Positions 33,901 through 43,674 of a DNA stretch of 64,000 bases are shown piece by piece. Source of the stretch: Owenia fusiformis. Taxonomy: Eukaryota > Annelida > Polychaeta > Sabellida > Oweniidae. The translations under genes were made by a program, and so were the position numbers. The stretch lies in contig CAIIXF020000005.1 of the NCBI GenBank assembly GCA_903813345.2, forward strand, positions 27,159,375-27,223,374, written 5' to 3'. Within the stretch, counting starts at the first letter, position 1, and every line of letters begins with the position of its first letter. The notes beneath the pieces were generated by a model, which saw nothing but the letters and a program-made list of their open reading frames with translations, was not told where the DNA came from and did no database searches.

Positions 33901-36584
33901 CAGATTTCAAATCAACTGCATTACCAATACTCAGAACCATCGCAGTTGAACTACCTTAATAAGCAAAACAACATTGGCATGATTAAAACATTATAGTGGC
34001 AGAAAAAGATACAGAGAGTAAAACTTTGGAATACACGACACGATCGATGTGTTTTTTAAATTAATTAATAGATCATGATCAGATTATTGCAATTCTGATT
34101 CTGATTATTTCTGCAGAAATAAAAAAGAAAATTATGAAAGGTTTCATCATGGTGCAGTTCAATTAATCAATAGATATCTCCCTACTTACTACAGCTTGGG
34201 GTAGTTTGAGTAGAATTCTCGGATGTTGGATATATATGAAAAGTCGATACTTCAGATGTTTGCCCAAACGTTGTTAGTCCAGAACTGTTGAAGGGCGTGG
34301 TCGGACATGGCTCTTGTGTTGGACATGTTGGGCATGGTTCTTGTGTTGGACATGTTGGGCATGGTTCTTGTGTTGGACATGTTGGGCATGGTTCTTGTGT
34401 TGGACATGTTGGGCATGGTTCTTGTGTTGGACAGGGCTCTCGTGTTGGGCATAGTTCTTGTGTCGGACATGTCGGGCATAGTTCTTGTGTCGGACATGTC
34501 GGGCATGGCTCCCGTGTTGGACATGGCTCTTGTGTTGGACATGGTACTTGTGTCGGACATGGCTCTTGTGTCGGACATGGCACCTGTGTGAGACATGGAT
34601 GTTCCGTGGCTGTTTTCGACGGTGATACATTATTATCATCAATCCATTCCTTGAGTTCATTGCATAAACGTTTATAACTGGACAAAAACTTCATCATGCC
34701 TGCTTTTGATTTTTCTTTTTTCATATTTTTGAGGTCCAGCTGAAATTGTTTTAAAATATCTTTCCGAAATTTCCAAATTGCGGTTGCTTGAGGTGAGCCT
34801 TTGGGTGATGTACTTGCAAATTGTAACGATTTTGACTGAAATGAATAATATAACGATGTATAAAATAGATGTTTTGAGAGGTTAAAAATTCCGCCAAAAA
34901 ATAATGAACAACCTTACAACATTAACAGTGAACATATTTTTGTATTTAAATAGAAATGAACTCTATCATTTATCATTTTCTCACCAGCATGTACATTAGC
35001 ATAGAATTTGCCACACCAATCCACTCTTTTACTGTTTTCCCGGGTAATTTACTTTCAATTTTCTCTGTGACTCTCTCTAAATCTAATTTTAATTCGACTG
35101 CTATTCTGGCCAACTCTGCCAACCTTGGATGGATTTTCTTGTCAGTAGTTTGTCCATCAGCATTATCTCAAATATAAAAGTTATGCTAACGTAATGCTTA
35201 AAGTATATATAATTCATAATTAAATAATTACTGTATACAGGGTGTCAAATAAGTGCCGTCCCACTTCTACAGCCAAAAACCAAAATATATGACACTAAGT
35301 ATTTGTTTGTTTTTATAATGGGGACGTATGATGATGAGAACTATCGTTCAGACCAAAGGAACATGTTATGAAAAACCTCAGCTGGCTTGGATCATAACTC
35401 ACCTTTGGACTAAACCATAAACTAATCTTTCATTGAGATTTTTAAGGCCTGTATCATGCTGGGTAGCTCCTAAAAGGATGCGTTTAAGCATTACATTGTT
35501 GGTCCTCACTTACTATGTCTAGAGGCCAAAAAGCACTCATCTTGGTTGGTTGTGAGCTTATGGTGCAGGTCATGGTGCAGACCTGTTAAAACGTGTCTAA
35601 TATGTCTATCCATCGTAAATTACCGCTCCAATTTTATGATCGGGAGGATAATATAAATCCATAGACCTCAAAACAAACAGAACCAGGTTGACATGAACCC
35701 ATTCACAGGCCCAGATGATATGGTAGCGATAAGATCAAGTGGCTATGATATAAAAACCAGGTGTCGATGTGAGAAGGAGACTCTGGGAAAGAAAACTATG
35801 TTTTACGTTTCAAGACGTCTTGCTATAAGCCAGATTTACATTACATACATCGAGTTCCATCTTGCCCCATCGAATCCCAACTTGCCCCATCGAGTCCTAC
35901 GGAATCCAATTGGACCTCGTTAACTTTGCCCCACGTAGTCCCGTCGATTCCCACAATGCCCCATCGAGTTCCATGGAAATGATATAATTTAGTTTAGAAG
36001 GTTTTGCCGCGGTCATATTTCTCCCAAATTACCTGACACGTCACATTAAGGTTTCACGATGCCCCATGGGAAGAATAACGTGTTCTTTATCGATATGGGA
36101 CAACGCCCAATTTTGCCCCATCGAATCCTACGCTGGATTTACACCAGGTCTGTAAAAGGTTTTACGCTTCAATACGTTTTGCCATGACTAGGGTCCAAAA
36201 ACGTTTTAGCCGAGCATTCAGCCGAGAGCTCATGAGAAGACGTGGATTTACAGTCCTAGAACGTTTTCAACGTTTTACCCCCCCCCCCTCTTGGGAAATT
36301 TTGGGGACGCCCCTGGGGATCATTTTTGCTACTATCGTAACTTCAAGGACACCATTTGCTCCTTTTTGGGGCGAACAATGACTTGCGACCAAGAATTGTC
36401 AGTTACGATGGTTCCAAAAACGGATCACCGAGTAGGAATGTTGCAATGAGGTTTACTGACGGTGCAATATTCTGAAAAAGAAATAAAGAATAAAAGTAAA
36501 ATTTTCAGATTATTTACCTATAGCGTGAACATCCGTTGAGAGACCGATTACAATAAAAGCTATGATGAATAGATTTTCCATCAT
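27955..36584 (-). CDS. Secreted protein with five tandem olfactomedin-like domains (1646 residues)
   Basis: Exons: 36518-36584 (ATG, signal peptide MMENLFIIAFIVIGLSTDV), 34985-35166, 34190-34835, then five domain pairs: 33760-33954 + 33040-33666, 32472-32666 + 31743-32369, 31168-31362 + 30433-31059, 29905-30099 + 29190-29816, 28626-28820 + 27955-28517 (stop). Paired exons are 195 and 627 bp every time (last 563), all phase 1, so the reading frame stays open from end to end. Residues 84-163 are charged and helical, 164-262 are a Cys-Pro-Thr repeat, then come five domains of 274 residues. Each has the OLF hallmarks WGGYSDIDLALD, LDIDTL..TWQL, GNSFMANGMLYIL, FDT and LLVWD. TTKPTP linkers separate the domains. 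OLF proteins act outside the cell in adhesion and matrix assembly; the role here is unknown. Five separate genes is the alternative, but only one signal peptide exists and the junctions join in frame. Confidence 0.85.
28626..33954 (-). repeat. Tandem array of five 1.28-kb OLF units, exons and introns alike
   Basis: First-exon starts lie at 33954, 32666, 31362, 30099 and 28820, so the period is 1263-1304 bp. Introns are copied too: the stretches after units 1, 2 and 3 share long nearly identical runs (for example around 31430-31700 and 32720-33010). Units 1 and 2 are the closest pair. The pattern indicates repeated unequal crossing over, recent or homogenised. Confidence 0.9.
34300..34600 (-). 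repeat. Coding minisatellite for the Cys-Pro-Thr stalk
   Basis: A 15- to 30-bp unit encodes CPTQEP and CPTCPTQEP, about 20 cysteines in 100 residues (residues 164-262 of the multi-OLF protein). Most cysteines are five or six residues apart, or three apart where CPTC occurs. Such spacing could make a rigid, disulfide-linked or multimerising stalk. All other frames are also open because of the repeat, but they are shadows. Confidence 0.85.
35171..36517. other. First intron of the multi-OLF gene
   Basis: The stretch holds a mariner-like end, TACAGGGTGTCAAATAAGTG, near 35236 and repeated CCCCATCGA-type words at 35860-36130. A C-run lies near 36280. No partner end or coding sequence was found. 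Confidence 0.4.
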
Positions 36585-36682
36585 GGAATCCTCTCTTTTT
36601 TCTTCCAGTCTTCAGCAACTCGGTACACCTGCGTCCACTTCTCTCCTCTACTCAACAGCACATCATCCGTGAAGGCCTTACA

Positions 36683-36688
36683 TTATAA
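36683..36688 (-). promoter_or_regulatory. Candidate TATA box of the multi-OLF gene
   Basis: The minus strand reads CACTTTATAATGTAAGG about 100 bp upstream of the ATG, preceded by an inverted CCAAT box (TCATTGGACA). A TATA-type promoter with a short 5' UTR of roughly 70 nt would fit an inducible secreted protein. The motif alone is weak evidence. Confidence 0.35.
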
Positions 36689-36719
36689 AGTGTCCAATGA
36701 CATGACTGAATCATTGTGA

Positions 36720-37674
36720 ATCAGCGTTTTTTGCAAGACAGTAATGATATAGCATGAAAAGTGAAAAGTCATCCTCAATTAATATTTTATGCGAAATATA
36801 AAAAAGTACAATCATTCACATGACATGCATTTAATTATTTTAAATGTCAGACAACCAAACATGCAACTAAACATGGAGTTCTAATAGTAAGTGAACAATA
36901 AAATGTCAATTTTATGATGGTAGAAATAAAAAGCCCGTTCTGGATCTGATTGGCTGTCACTTGGCGACGCTCGTGTCATGTGACGGGGATTCCCTTTTAT
37001 GGCAAAAAGCGCCATTGCGTTAAATTCTCAAACGGTTTTGATGGTTGTTCTGTTGATTTTCTCCTACTGTACCCCAAAACTATGAAAATTATTATCACAA
37101 ACTGACTCCTGTTAAAATACTAACTATGGCATCAAAGTATTCCTGTCACTTTGATTGTCTTTGGGTAGCTTCCCCGGGGGGGGGGGGGGGGGGGGTTCAC
37201 TCTGAATAATTTGGGTAGGTATGTGCAGCACGGTCAATTGTGGCTTTGGGCATAAACCATGGAAACTGGCCTAAAAATGGAATAATTGTTGAAGAAGGTA
37301 CCTTTTTAAGGTCAAAATTCAATTTTCTACAAAAAATGATATTAAATTGGTTAAAATCAGTTGCGAGGCCTTGGACAAATCACTGGATTTGCTTAATGTG
37401 TATTTTTTAATAAATCATTTCTGTTACCATAGCTACCAAGTGTTAAACATTAATGAAACTTGTCATAGTGGTAGTGCAGCCATTATAAGTAGATGATTAC
37501 CTGTAAATATCAAGATGAATGGCTGTATATTCTAGGAATTATAGATGGCTTTCATTGTACCCCCTTAAAATCATTCCAATGGGGTATAAATCTGTTTACC
37601 ATAGTAACCAGTTATCCAACACTGATGGAATTTTCCATGATAGTCAAACATAATGATGTGAATAATATCTGTTA
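36720..37674. other. Noncoding flank with a dispersed repeat
   Basis: A poly-G run lies near 37171-37194. The stretch 37420-37600 (words ATGAAACTTGTCATA, TATTCTAGGAAT and GGGGTATAAATCTG) recurs diverged at 44866-45060, on the other side of the LINE-bearing element. Confidence 0.5.
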
Positions 37675-38267
37675 CCCTACTATCACACCAAACTAGTTCT
37701 CACTACGTTCTCGAAAACGGGCTGCAACTGTGTACGAACGGACTGGACCTACCAAGAACCGTTTGGGATCTATTTACAAACTTCATCGAACGTACTCGAA
37801 CGGGTAGGTCCTTTAGAACTTAGACAATGCTCAAAATGTTCTCGTGGTCGTCACGTTCTACAATTAGAACGAGTGACAACGTACTAACGACGAGCTGGAC
37901 GTACTACGAACGGAACCGTCGTATTTCAATCCTACTAGCGACGTTTTAACAACGAGTTGAACTGTCTGAGGACGTGTTGAGAACTAATTGCAAACGGGTT
38001 TAAACTGATTAAGAACGTATTTAACAGTGCTTATGAACGAGTTAGCAAAAATATAGCTATCACACCAAACAAGTTGCCACTGCGTTCTTCAAAACTGGTT
38101 TTAAACTGTGTGCGGACGGAATGAACGTAGCTGCAACTTTCTAAGGTCTATTTACGAACTTTGTGAACGTTCTCAGACGGGAATGTGATTATAGAATTTT
38201 GAATCGATTCAAAATTCGATGGCGACCATACCGTTCTGTAATCAGGTCATGTTGACCTTCTAGACTA

Positions 38268-38292
38268 TGTATGTATGTATGTATGTATGTAT
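38268..38292. repeat. TGTA microsatellite, 3' tail of the LINE
   Basis: About six TGTA units mark the 3' end of the LINE and its junction with the interrupted DNA element. Confidence 0.85.
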
Positions 38293-38447
38293 CTTTTATT
38301 CCCGATTTCAAATCGGATTTCATATAAACTAATTACATTGTTAGATTAATACAATAAACATAAAACATAAACAAGGTCACAACATATTTACAATCTTTAA
38401 AAGTAATATAAAAATTTCAGATTACAAGGTCTAGATCTTCTGCAAGT

Positions 38448-41400
38448 TTATGCAAATAAGGGTACGAGACTAATCCCTGAGTCTGATATCACTATATGAA
38501 TGTATCTCAGGATGAGCTCTAAGTTATGTATCTCAAATGACTCCGAGGCAGGGCCGCATACAGAAGCACAAATTTCTCTTGGATCGAACGCTGGATGGTT
38601 GTTGGGTAACGCAACGTCAATAATGAGTTTATTCCTCATGTGATTGTACTTATTACAGTCGATTAGCATGTGATTTATGGCATCCTTATAGAAATTGCCA
38701 CATCTATCGCAAAGAAGGTTGGAGTCATTGACGGGCATGGCTAAAACTTTGACTGCTGTGAGAATATACGGAAGTAGATAATTCCGTTTTCTGGCTAAGT
38801 TCCAAAGATTATGGGCTCTCAAAACAGAAATGGAAATTCTGATGTCATTGCGTTGAGATTCACTTTGAACTAGGAAGCGTTGTCTGACTACATATTTGCA
38901 AATGCGTTTCCACAAGATATTATTTGGAAAATAACCGTTATCTAGATATTGAATCAGGTATTGTTCCAATTCGTAGGTTTTCAGAATGTTTGAAATGTCG
39001 GCGACAAATCCTGCCTGCCGGTGATTTCCGCCGTAAAGCAAATTTGCTCTAAACAGAAAGATGTCCTTTGTCAACGTCAGCTGTTGCATGTTGCAAAGCA
39101 GACCAAGAAACGACAGCTTTCGTAGGTCAAGAGTGAACTGGACTGGTAACAGATCAGTTAAAGCGTATACAATATCAGTTCTCGTAGATTTGAATAATTC
39201 AAATAGACTTTTGAGGATGAAACGTTGAGCAATTTCTAATTTCAAAATTTCCGATTTTGTGATATTAAACCACAGCTCGCATCCGTAAAGAGCAGTGGGA
39301 ATACAAATGGTCTTAATTAGATGTATGCCAGTTAAAGGGGTGAGACCCTTCGGATGTACACCAATTCCTGCTAGCGATGCGAAACTGCCTTTTAACTTAT
39401 GACACGCGCTGGAGACTGCAGCAGTGTTTTTCATCGAAGCTTGGTATATGTTTCCGAGATGTTTACATTGATCAACCTCGACTAACACCTCGTCTTGAAT
39501 AGACCACTCGCGTGTTTTCCGTAGTTTCTCATTTACAGGTTTCGACTCGCCAAATGTTATCACGCTTGATTTTGGAACATTTATCTTGAACCTCCACTTT
39601 TGGGAGTAATTAATGGCAATTGAAATCAAGTTATTAAGACTGTCCCTGTTATTGGCAAGAAGGGAGATATCGTCTGCGTACGTGGGGGCGCTGCAAGAAA
39701 TGCAGCTTATCATTGATCCGAAGTTTGATCTTTCAAGTAGACAAAGTAATTCGTCGATGTATAGGGTGTAGAGCCAGCCCGAAAGCACCCCGCCTTGGCG
39801 GACTGATTGACTGATAGAGAACCAATCAGACTGATGCCCCTTAAAGATTATCGCGCCGCTTAAATTGCTGTAAAGCCGGTACATTATTATCCAGAATCGG
39901 CCTTGGAGCCCAAGCTTGTGAAGCTTAAGGAACAACCCTGCGTGCCATATGGAATCGAATGCTTTAGCGCTGTCAAGACTTGCCATAAATGTTTTCTGAC
40001 CAAGCTCATTGTTGGAATTAATTGTCTCAGTAATGTTAAAGTTGCAAGTCGTGCAGCTGAGACCCTTTTCATAAGCATTCTGTTGGGGGCTCTTGTGAAA
40101 TCTGGTCCCAGAGGTGCGCTCAGCCTTGTCAATCCGAACCTTCACTAATGACTCCCATAGCTTTTCTATCACAGGGAGAAGGGTTATGTCTCTATAGTTA
40201 TTAAGATCAAGCCTAGATTTCTGACCACCTTTGTGTAATTTCGCTATCAAACCCTGTGAAAAAGCAAGTGGTGGAGTCATTGTGAATGTTATCAGGTTGA
40301 AAAGCATAGCTAGAATGCTTACAAGGGACTCACCTCCGTGAATGAGATGTTCATTTGAAATACCGTCGTGGCTAGAAGCTTTTCGTTTCTTTAGCTTCCT
40401 TATACCATCGCTAACCTCATGATCCGTGAAAGGGAGGTTTAGAATTGGATCATTGGCTATTGTGTGGTTGTCGCCTAAAATAGAATCGACCTCGTTTTCA
40501 ACCCGGGTCTTGAACGCGTCATCGAACGTGGGAGACGATAATTTGGAAAATATTCTATGAGAGTGTTTGGCGAAAGCGTTAGTAATAAGCAGGGGGTCGC
40601 GAATCACTTGATCTCCGAGTTTAAGCTCTTCGCATGTCGCGATCGTTTTACCTCTCTGACGTTTCATAATAGCCCACATGAGCTTCTGATCAGTCTCCGC
40701 GGCTGTGTCGATCTCATCGTAAATGGAGGAAGTCCATTCATCAATCGCGAGACGCTGGGCGTGTCTAAAATTTTTCTTAGCGTCTTTATATTCACGGTAA
40801 GACTGGTGAGACATACCCCGAGGTCTGCCTGAAATGATCCAAGATATTCTGCTAACCTTCTGTTTTTTATACAACTCTTTTACGTTTCCCAACTTCCAGT
40901 AAGGTTTTAAGTAAGGACGGAATTTCTTAGAGGGTATGGTCTTTTCACCAGATAAACTCATTGCGTCTACTATTCTATTATTGAGATCACTTGTGCTCTG
41001 TATGCGATCATGCTCGACGTCGTCCTTGATGGGGGCTAGCCTATCTGAAAGGTAAGACGTATATGTATCTTTAATGGTGTCAAGTGGAATTTTTTCCCAT
41101 GCAAGAGTTGGCCTGGTCGAGGAAGCATTGGCAGCTTGTGACAAAGATTTAAATTTAAATGTAGCTTTCACAGGGAAATGATCCGAGAAATGTGTTACGT
41201 CATGTGATAATACGCTGCAATGCTCAACCAGGTCCAGCTTTGACGAAGGAATGACAATATGGTCGATAGTACAGGGTGGCGATTTGTTTTTAGGTAAACA
41301 AGTATAGGGTGGTCCTGAGCATGATTCATTCACCATTAATGACAACATATCAAAATCATCAAGAATGTTTTGAAACAACGAACTTCTGTCATTTAATTTA

Positions 41401-41954
41401 GGTTTTATAAGTCTTGGCCCATTAAGATGGGCGTTGAAATCACCTAGAACAATTACAATACCCATAGATGAATAGTAAGTAATAATGTCTCTAAGATTGT
41501 CTATATAATCAATAAATATTGGCAGTGAGTAATTGCTGGCAGGTAAATATACAGAAAATATATAAAGTCTTACATTGCTCTCAACCAATACTTCAATACC
41601 TACGATTCTGTCACTAGAAATGTTGTTAAGCCTTGTCACAGACTTCCCAAGCGAACGTTTCCACAGTAAAGATACACCCCCCTTTCCACGTCTGTGTGGA
41701 TCAAATGGATCGAGCGATGCATCTGCACGAGAAAATGTGTCATAATGTCTGTTTACGCTGTTAATGAAAAACAGATTGTCATTAAACAGTTTATGCTCGG
41801 ATATGCAACAAATATCAATATCATTGAAATTCAATAAATCGTCCAATGCAAGTGCACTCTGCATAATTCCGTCTACATTCCAAGCTAGTAGGTTCAAATT
41901 CATAAGAAACATGCAAAATGTGACATAAACTGAGCTCAGGAAACTAGTCCACAT
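38448..41954 (-). CDS. LINE ORF2: endonuclease and reverse transcriptase (1168 aa)
   Basis: Starts with ATG inside ATGTGGACTAG, which also contains the ORF1 stop, so termination-reinitiation is likely. The apurinic-type endonuclease spans about 20-266, with LAWNVDGI, ISEHKLF, GDFNAHL (171-177), TIDHIVIP and SDHFPVKA. The reverse transcriptase lies at about 560-800, with LNNYRDITLLPV, SLDSAKAFDSIWH, SVRQGGVLSG and the catalytic YADD (759-762). A C-terminal Cys/His motif CDRCGNFYKDAINHMLIDC lies near 1100. All key catalytic motifs are present and no stop interrupts the frame. It would nick target DNA and copy the element RNA in the nucleus. Confidence 0.93.
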   Translation of the reverse strand: MWTSFLSSVYVTFCMFLMNLNLLAWNVDGIMQSALALDDLLNFNDIDICCISEHKLFNDNLFFINSVNRHYDTFSRADASLDPFDPHRRGKGGVSLLWKRSLGKSVTRLNNISSDRIVGIEVLVESNVRLYIFSVYLPASNYSLPIFIDYIDNLRDIITYYSSMGIVIVLGDFNAHLNGPRLIKPKLNDRSSLFQNILDDFDMLSLMVNESCSGPPYTCLPKNKSPPCTIDHIVIPSSKLDLVEHCSVLSHDVTHFSDHFPVKATFKFKSLSQAANASSTRPTLAWEKIPLDTIKDTYTSYLSDRLAPIKDDVEHDRIQSTSDLNNRIVDAMSLSGEKTIPSKKFRPYLKPYWKLGNVKELYKKQKVSRISWIISGRPRGMSHQSYREYKDAKKNFRHAQRLAIDEWTSSIYDEIDTAAETDQKLMWAIMKRQRGKTIATCEELKLGDQVIRDPLLITNAFAKHSHRIFSKLSSPTFDDAFKTRVENEVDSILGDNHTIANDPILNLPFTDHEVSDGIRKLKKRKASSHDGISNEHLIHGGESLVSILAMLFNLITFTMTPPLAFSQGLIAKLHKGGQKSRLDLNNYRDITLLPVIEKLWESLVKVRIDKAERTSGTRFHKSPQQNAYEKGLSCTTCNFNITETINSNNELGQKTFMASLDSAKAFDSIWHAGLFLKLHKLGLQGRFWIIMYRLYSNLSGAIIFKGHQSDWFSISQSVRQGGVLSGWLYTLYIDELLCLLERSNFGSMISCISCSAPTYADDISLLANNRDSLNNLISIAINYSQKWRFKINVPKSSVITFGESKPVNEKLRKTREWSIQDEVLVEVDQCKHLGNIYQASMKNTAAVSSACHKLKGSFASLAGIGVHPKGLTPLTGIHLIKTICIPTALYGCELWFNITKSEILKLEIAQRFILKSLFELFKSTRTDIVYALTDLLPVQFTLDLRKLSFLGLLCNMQQLTLTKDIFLFRANLLYGGNHRQAGFVADISNILKTYELEQYLIQYLDNGYFPNNILWKRICKYVVRQRFLVQSESQRNDIRISISVLRAHNLWNLARKRNYLLPYILTAVKVLAMPVNDSNLLCDRCGNFYKDAINHMLIDCNKYNHMRNKLIIDVALPNNHPAFDPREICASVCGPASESFEIHNLELILRYIHIVISDSGISLVPLFA

Positions 41955-43674
41955 AATCGTTTACACGCTGACTTGACCTATGAAATGCAGGCCGGTTGTC
42001 ATACTGAATATTAGAAACCCAAGGGCGGCATGTAACTCCAGAAGGCCAGAATTTGCGGTTTTCAAGAAGACTAGCGTCTTCGAAATGGACGTTTATTTTG
42101 GCGGTTACACCTCTAGGGTTTTTTGAACTTATAAACCTAAAATGAGTTATTCTGGCACCTTTTGAGGTTACATGCTGCCTTATGGCAGATTCTGAAACTC
42201 TAGGATCTATGCCACTGATATGGTAACGTTTTGTTTTTTGACGCACTATACCAATGAATCCTACCACTTGTTCCTCATGGTTTTCTGAACGATTGACGTG
42301 GCTTGGAAATCGATGGCGATCTCCAAGATGTCTCTCTGACAGGTTACCTTGGCTGCTTGAGTTGGCGATATTTTGCAGTCGGGCGCCGATGTCCTTTGGC
42401 CTGTCTGAGATTGAGGAATCTTGACATGTTAGATTACTGGACGTTGACATCGATAAGGGACCCATGGCGGTGTCGTCAGGGAGGAAAGCTTTGCGAGTAT
42501 CACTGAGTTTTCGACCTTGGTAATTTGATGTGCTTGCTGCCGTCGTGCTTGCTGACGTCATGTTTGCTGACGTTGTGTTTGCTGACGTCGTGCTTGCTGA
42601 CGTCGCCTTGGGCTTAGCAAATGTTGACGTGGAAATAGCGGGCGTCTCTTTTCTTGCTAGGTGGACGGTACTGGAGATTCTGGAATTTGACATGCGAATA
42701 TCAGGTTCCTTTGAGGGATTCGAGACTGACACTGTCGACGAAGGCCCAACCGAGGAGCTTGGGGTGGGGACCGTGGTCGAACTGATAATGGGAATGTCTA
42801 GGAATAAACCACTTAGATTCAAGCTTTCACGAATGCCCAGGACGTCATGCTTTACGCGCTTAATATCCTGTTTGCTGTTATTCATGTGTAGGCTATGGTG
42901 GTTCAGTTCCTGCTTTAGACTGGTTGTCTTTTCGTTTAGGTCATGCGTTAGTGTTCGTGACACTTTAATATCGTTTGAAAGAGAGACAAGTGTGTCATTT
43001 TGAGAATTTTGGATTGCTTCGATTTTATCCAATCTAGTGATGATCGATGAATGATCAGAATTCAGTTTGTCAAAGAGTTCTTCAATGGTTATCATTCTTT
43101 GACATAGCTCGGTTACCTTTGCTGCGTTTGCGGCAATGCGATGCAAGTGTTCAATGTTGGTAAGGGGAGTTGATACAGGTGTAGCAGATCCAGAGAATTC
43201 ACTGTTTGAACGTGTGAGCGGCCTTGACAGCGAGGGGCGCTGTGACAGTTGTGATTCTCCATTCTTTGTGAATATGGACGCCACTTCTGGATGTATTCCG
43301 TCCTTAACCAGAGTGTATAATGCATAACAGTCTTGGGCTAGCTTGCTGTCACGGTCAACCTTGGGTCCCCCTTTCCTATTAATGAGTGGTGTCTGGGGAC
43401 AGTTCGGGATTAAATAAGCCCTGTCGACTAGAAATGTTCTGTATGCGTCTATTGATAAGTTAGCACATCTGCAATGTGCCAGCAGACGTTCAATGTAAAT
43501 ATCCTTAGGCAAATTCTCAAGAATTTCGTCTAGATTTTGGAATACCCCTTGTCCACAGGGAATTTGACTTTGTTCATCGTCTTCAGTTTGGACTTGACTA
43601 TCAAAATATTCCTCGTTTTCATTTGATTCAACGTTGTTTGACTGGGCTAAAGGTTGAATTGAAGTTTGAGTCAA
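41944..43674 (-). CDS. LINE ORF1: coiled-coil RNA-binding protein (about 576 aa)
   Basis: The frame has an N-terminal domain of unknown type (IERLLAHCRCANLSIDAYRT), a Ser/Thr-rich stretch and a coiled coil around 190-285 (ITIEELFDKLNSD). A Thr-Ser-Ala minisatellite follows (about 365-385), then a C-terminal RRM-like region with KRYHISGIDPRVSESAIRQH. ORF1 proteins trimerise and coat the element RNA. No ATG precedes the first conserved part: the frame begins at TTG at 43674 and an in-frame stop lies about 45 bp upstream in the interrupted DNA element. Either the true start was lost by 5' truncation or a non-ATG start is used. Confidence 0.8.
   Translation of the reverse strand: MTQTSIQPLAQSNNVESNENEEYFDSQVQTEDDEQSQIPCGQGVFQNLDEILENLPKDIYIERLLAHCRCANLSIDAYRTFLVDRAYLIPNCPQTPLINRKGGPKVDRDSKLAQDCYALYTLVKDGIHPEVASIFTKNGESQLSQRPSLSRPLTRSNSEFSGSATPVSTPLTNIEHLHRIAANAAKVTELCQRMITIEELFDKLNSDHSSIITRLDKIEAIQNSQNDTLVSLSNDIKVSRTLTHDLNEKTTSLKQELNHHSLHMNNSKQDIKRVKHDVLGIRESLNLSGLFLDIPIISSTTVPTPSSSVGPSSTVSVSNPSKEPDIRMSNSRISSTVHLARKETPAISTSTFAKPKATSASTTSANTTSANMTSASTTAASTSNYQGRKLSDTRKAFLPDDTAMGPLSMSTSSNLTCQDSSISDRPKDIGARLQNIANSSSQGNLSERHLGDRHRFPSHVNRSENHEEQVVGFIGIVRQKTKRYHISGIDPRVSESAIRQHVTSKGARITHFRFISSKNPRGVTAKINVHFEDASLLENRKFWPSGVTCRPWVSNIQYDNRPAFHRSSQRVNDYVD

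Noticed and set aside
28588-33940. Ten or more separate genes suggested by the individual open frames of the OLF array
   Set aside because: The short pieces are pairs of exons with AG/GT borders and constant phase, and only one signal peptide exists. The 314-codon frame at 32996-33940 arises because one intron happens to be open.
34252-34677. Four long frames in both strands over the CPT repeat
   Set aside because: A repeat with unit length divisible by three is open in many frames. Only the minus frame that encodes CPTQEP joins neighbouring exons in phase.
39887-43327. Short frames opposite or beside the LINE ORFs
   Set aside because: All lie within ORF1 or ORF2 in other frames and have no features of their own.
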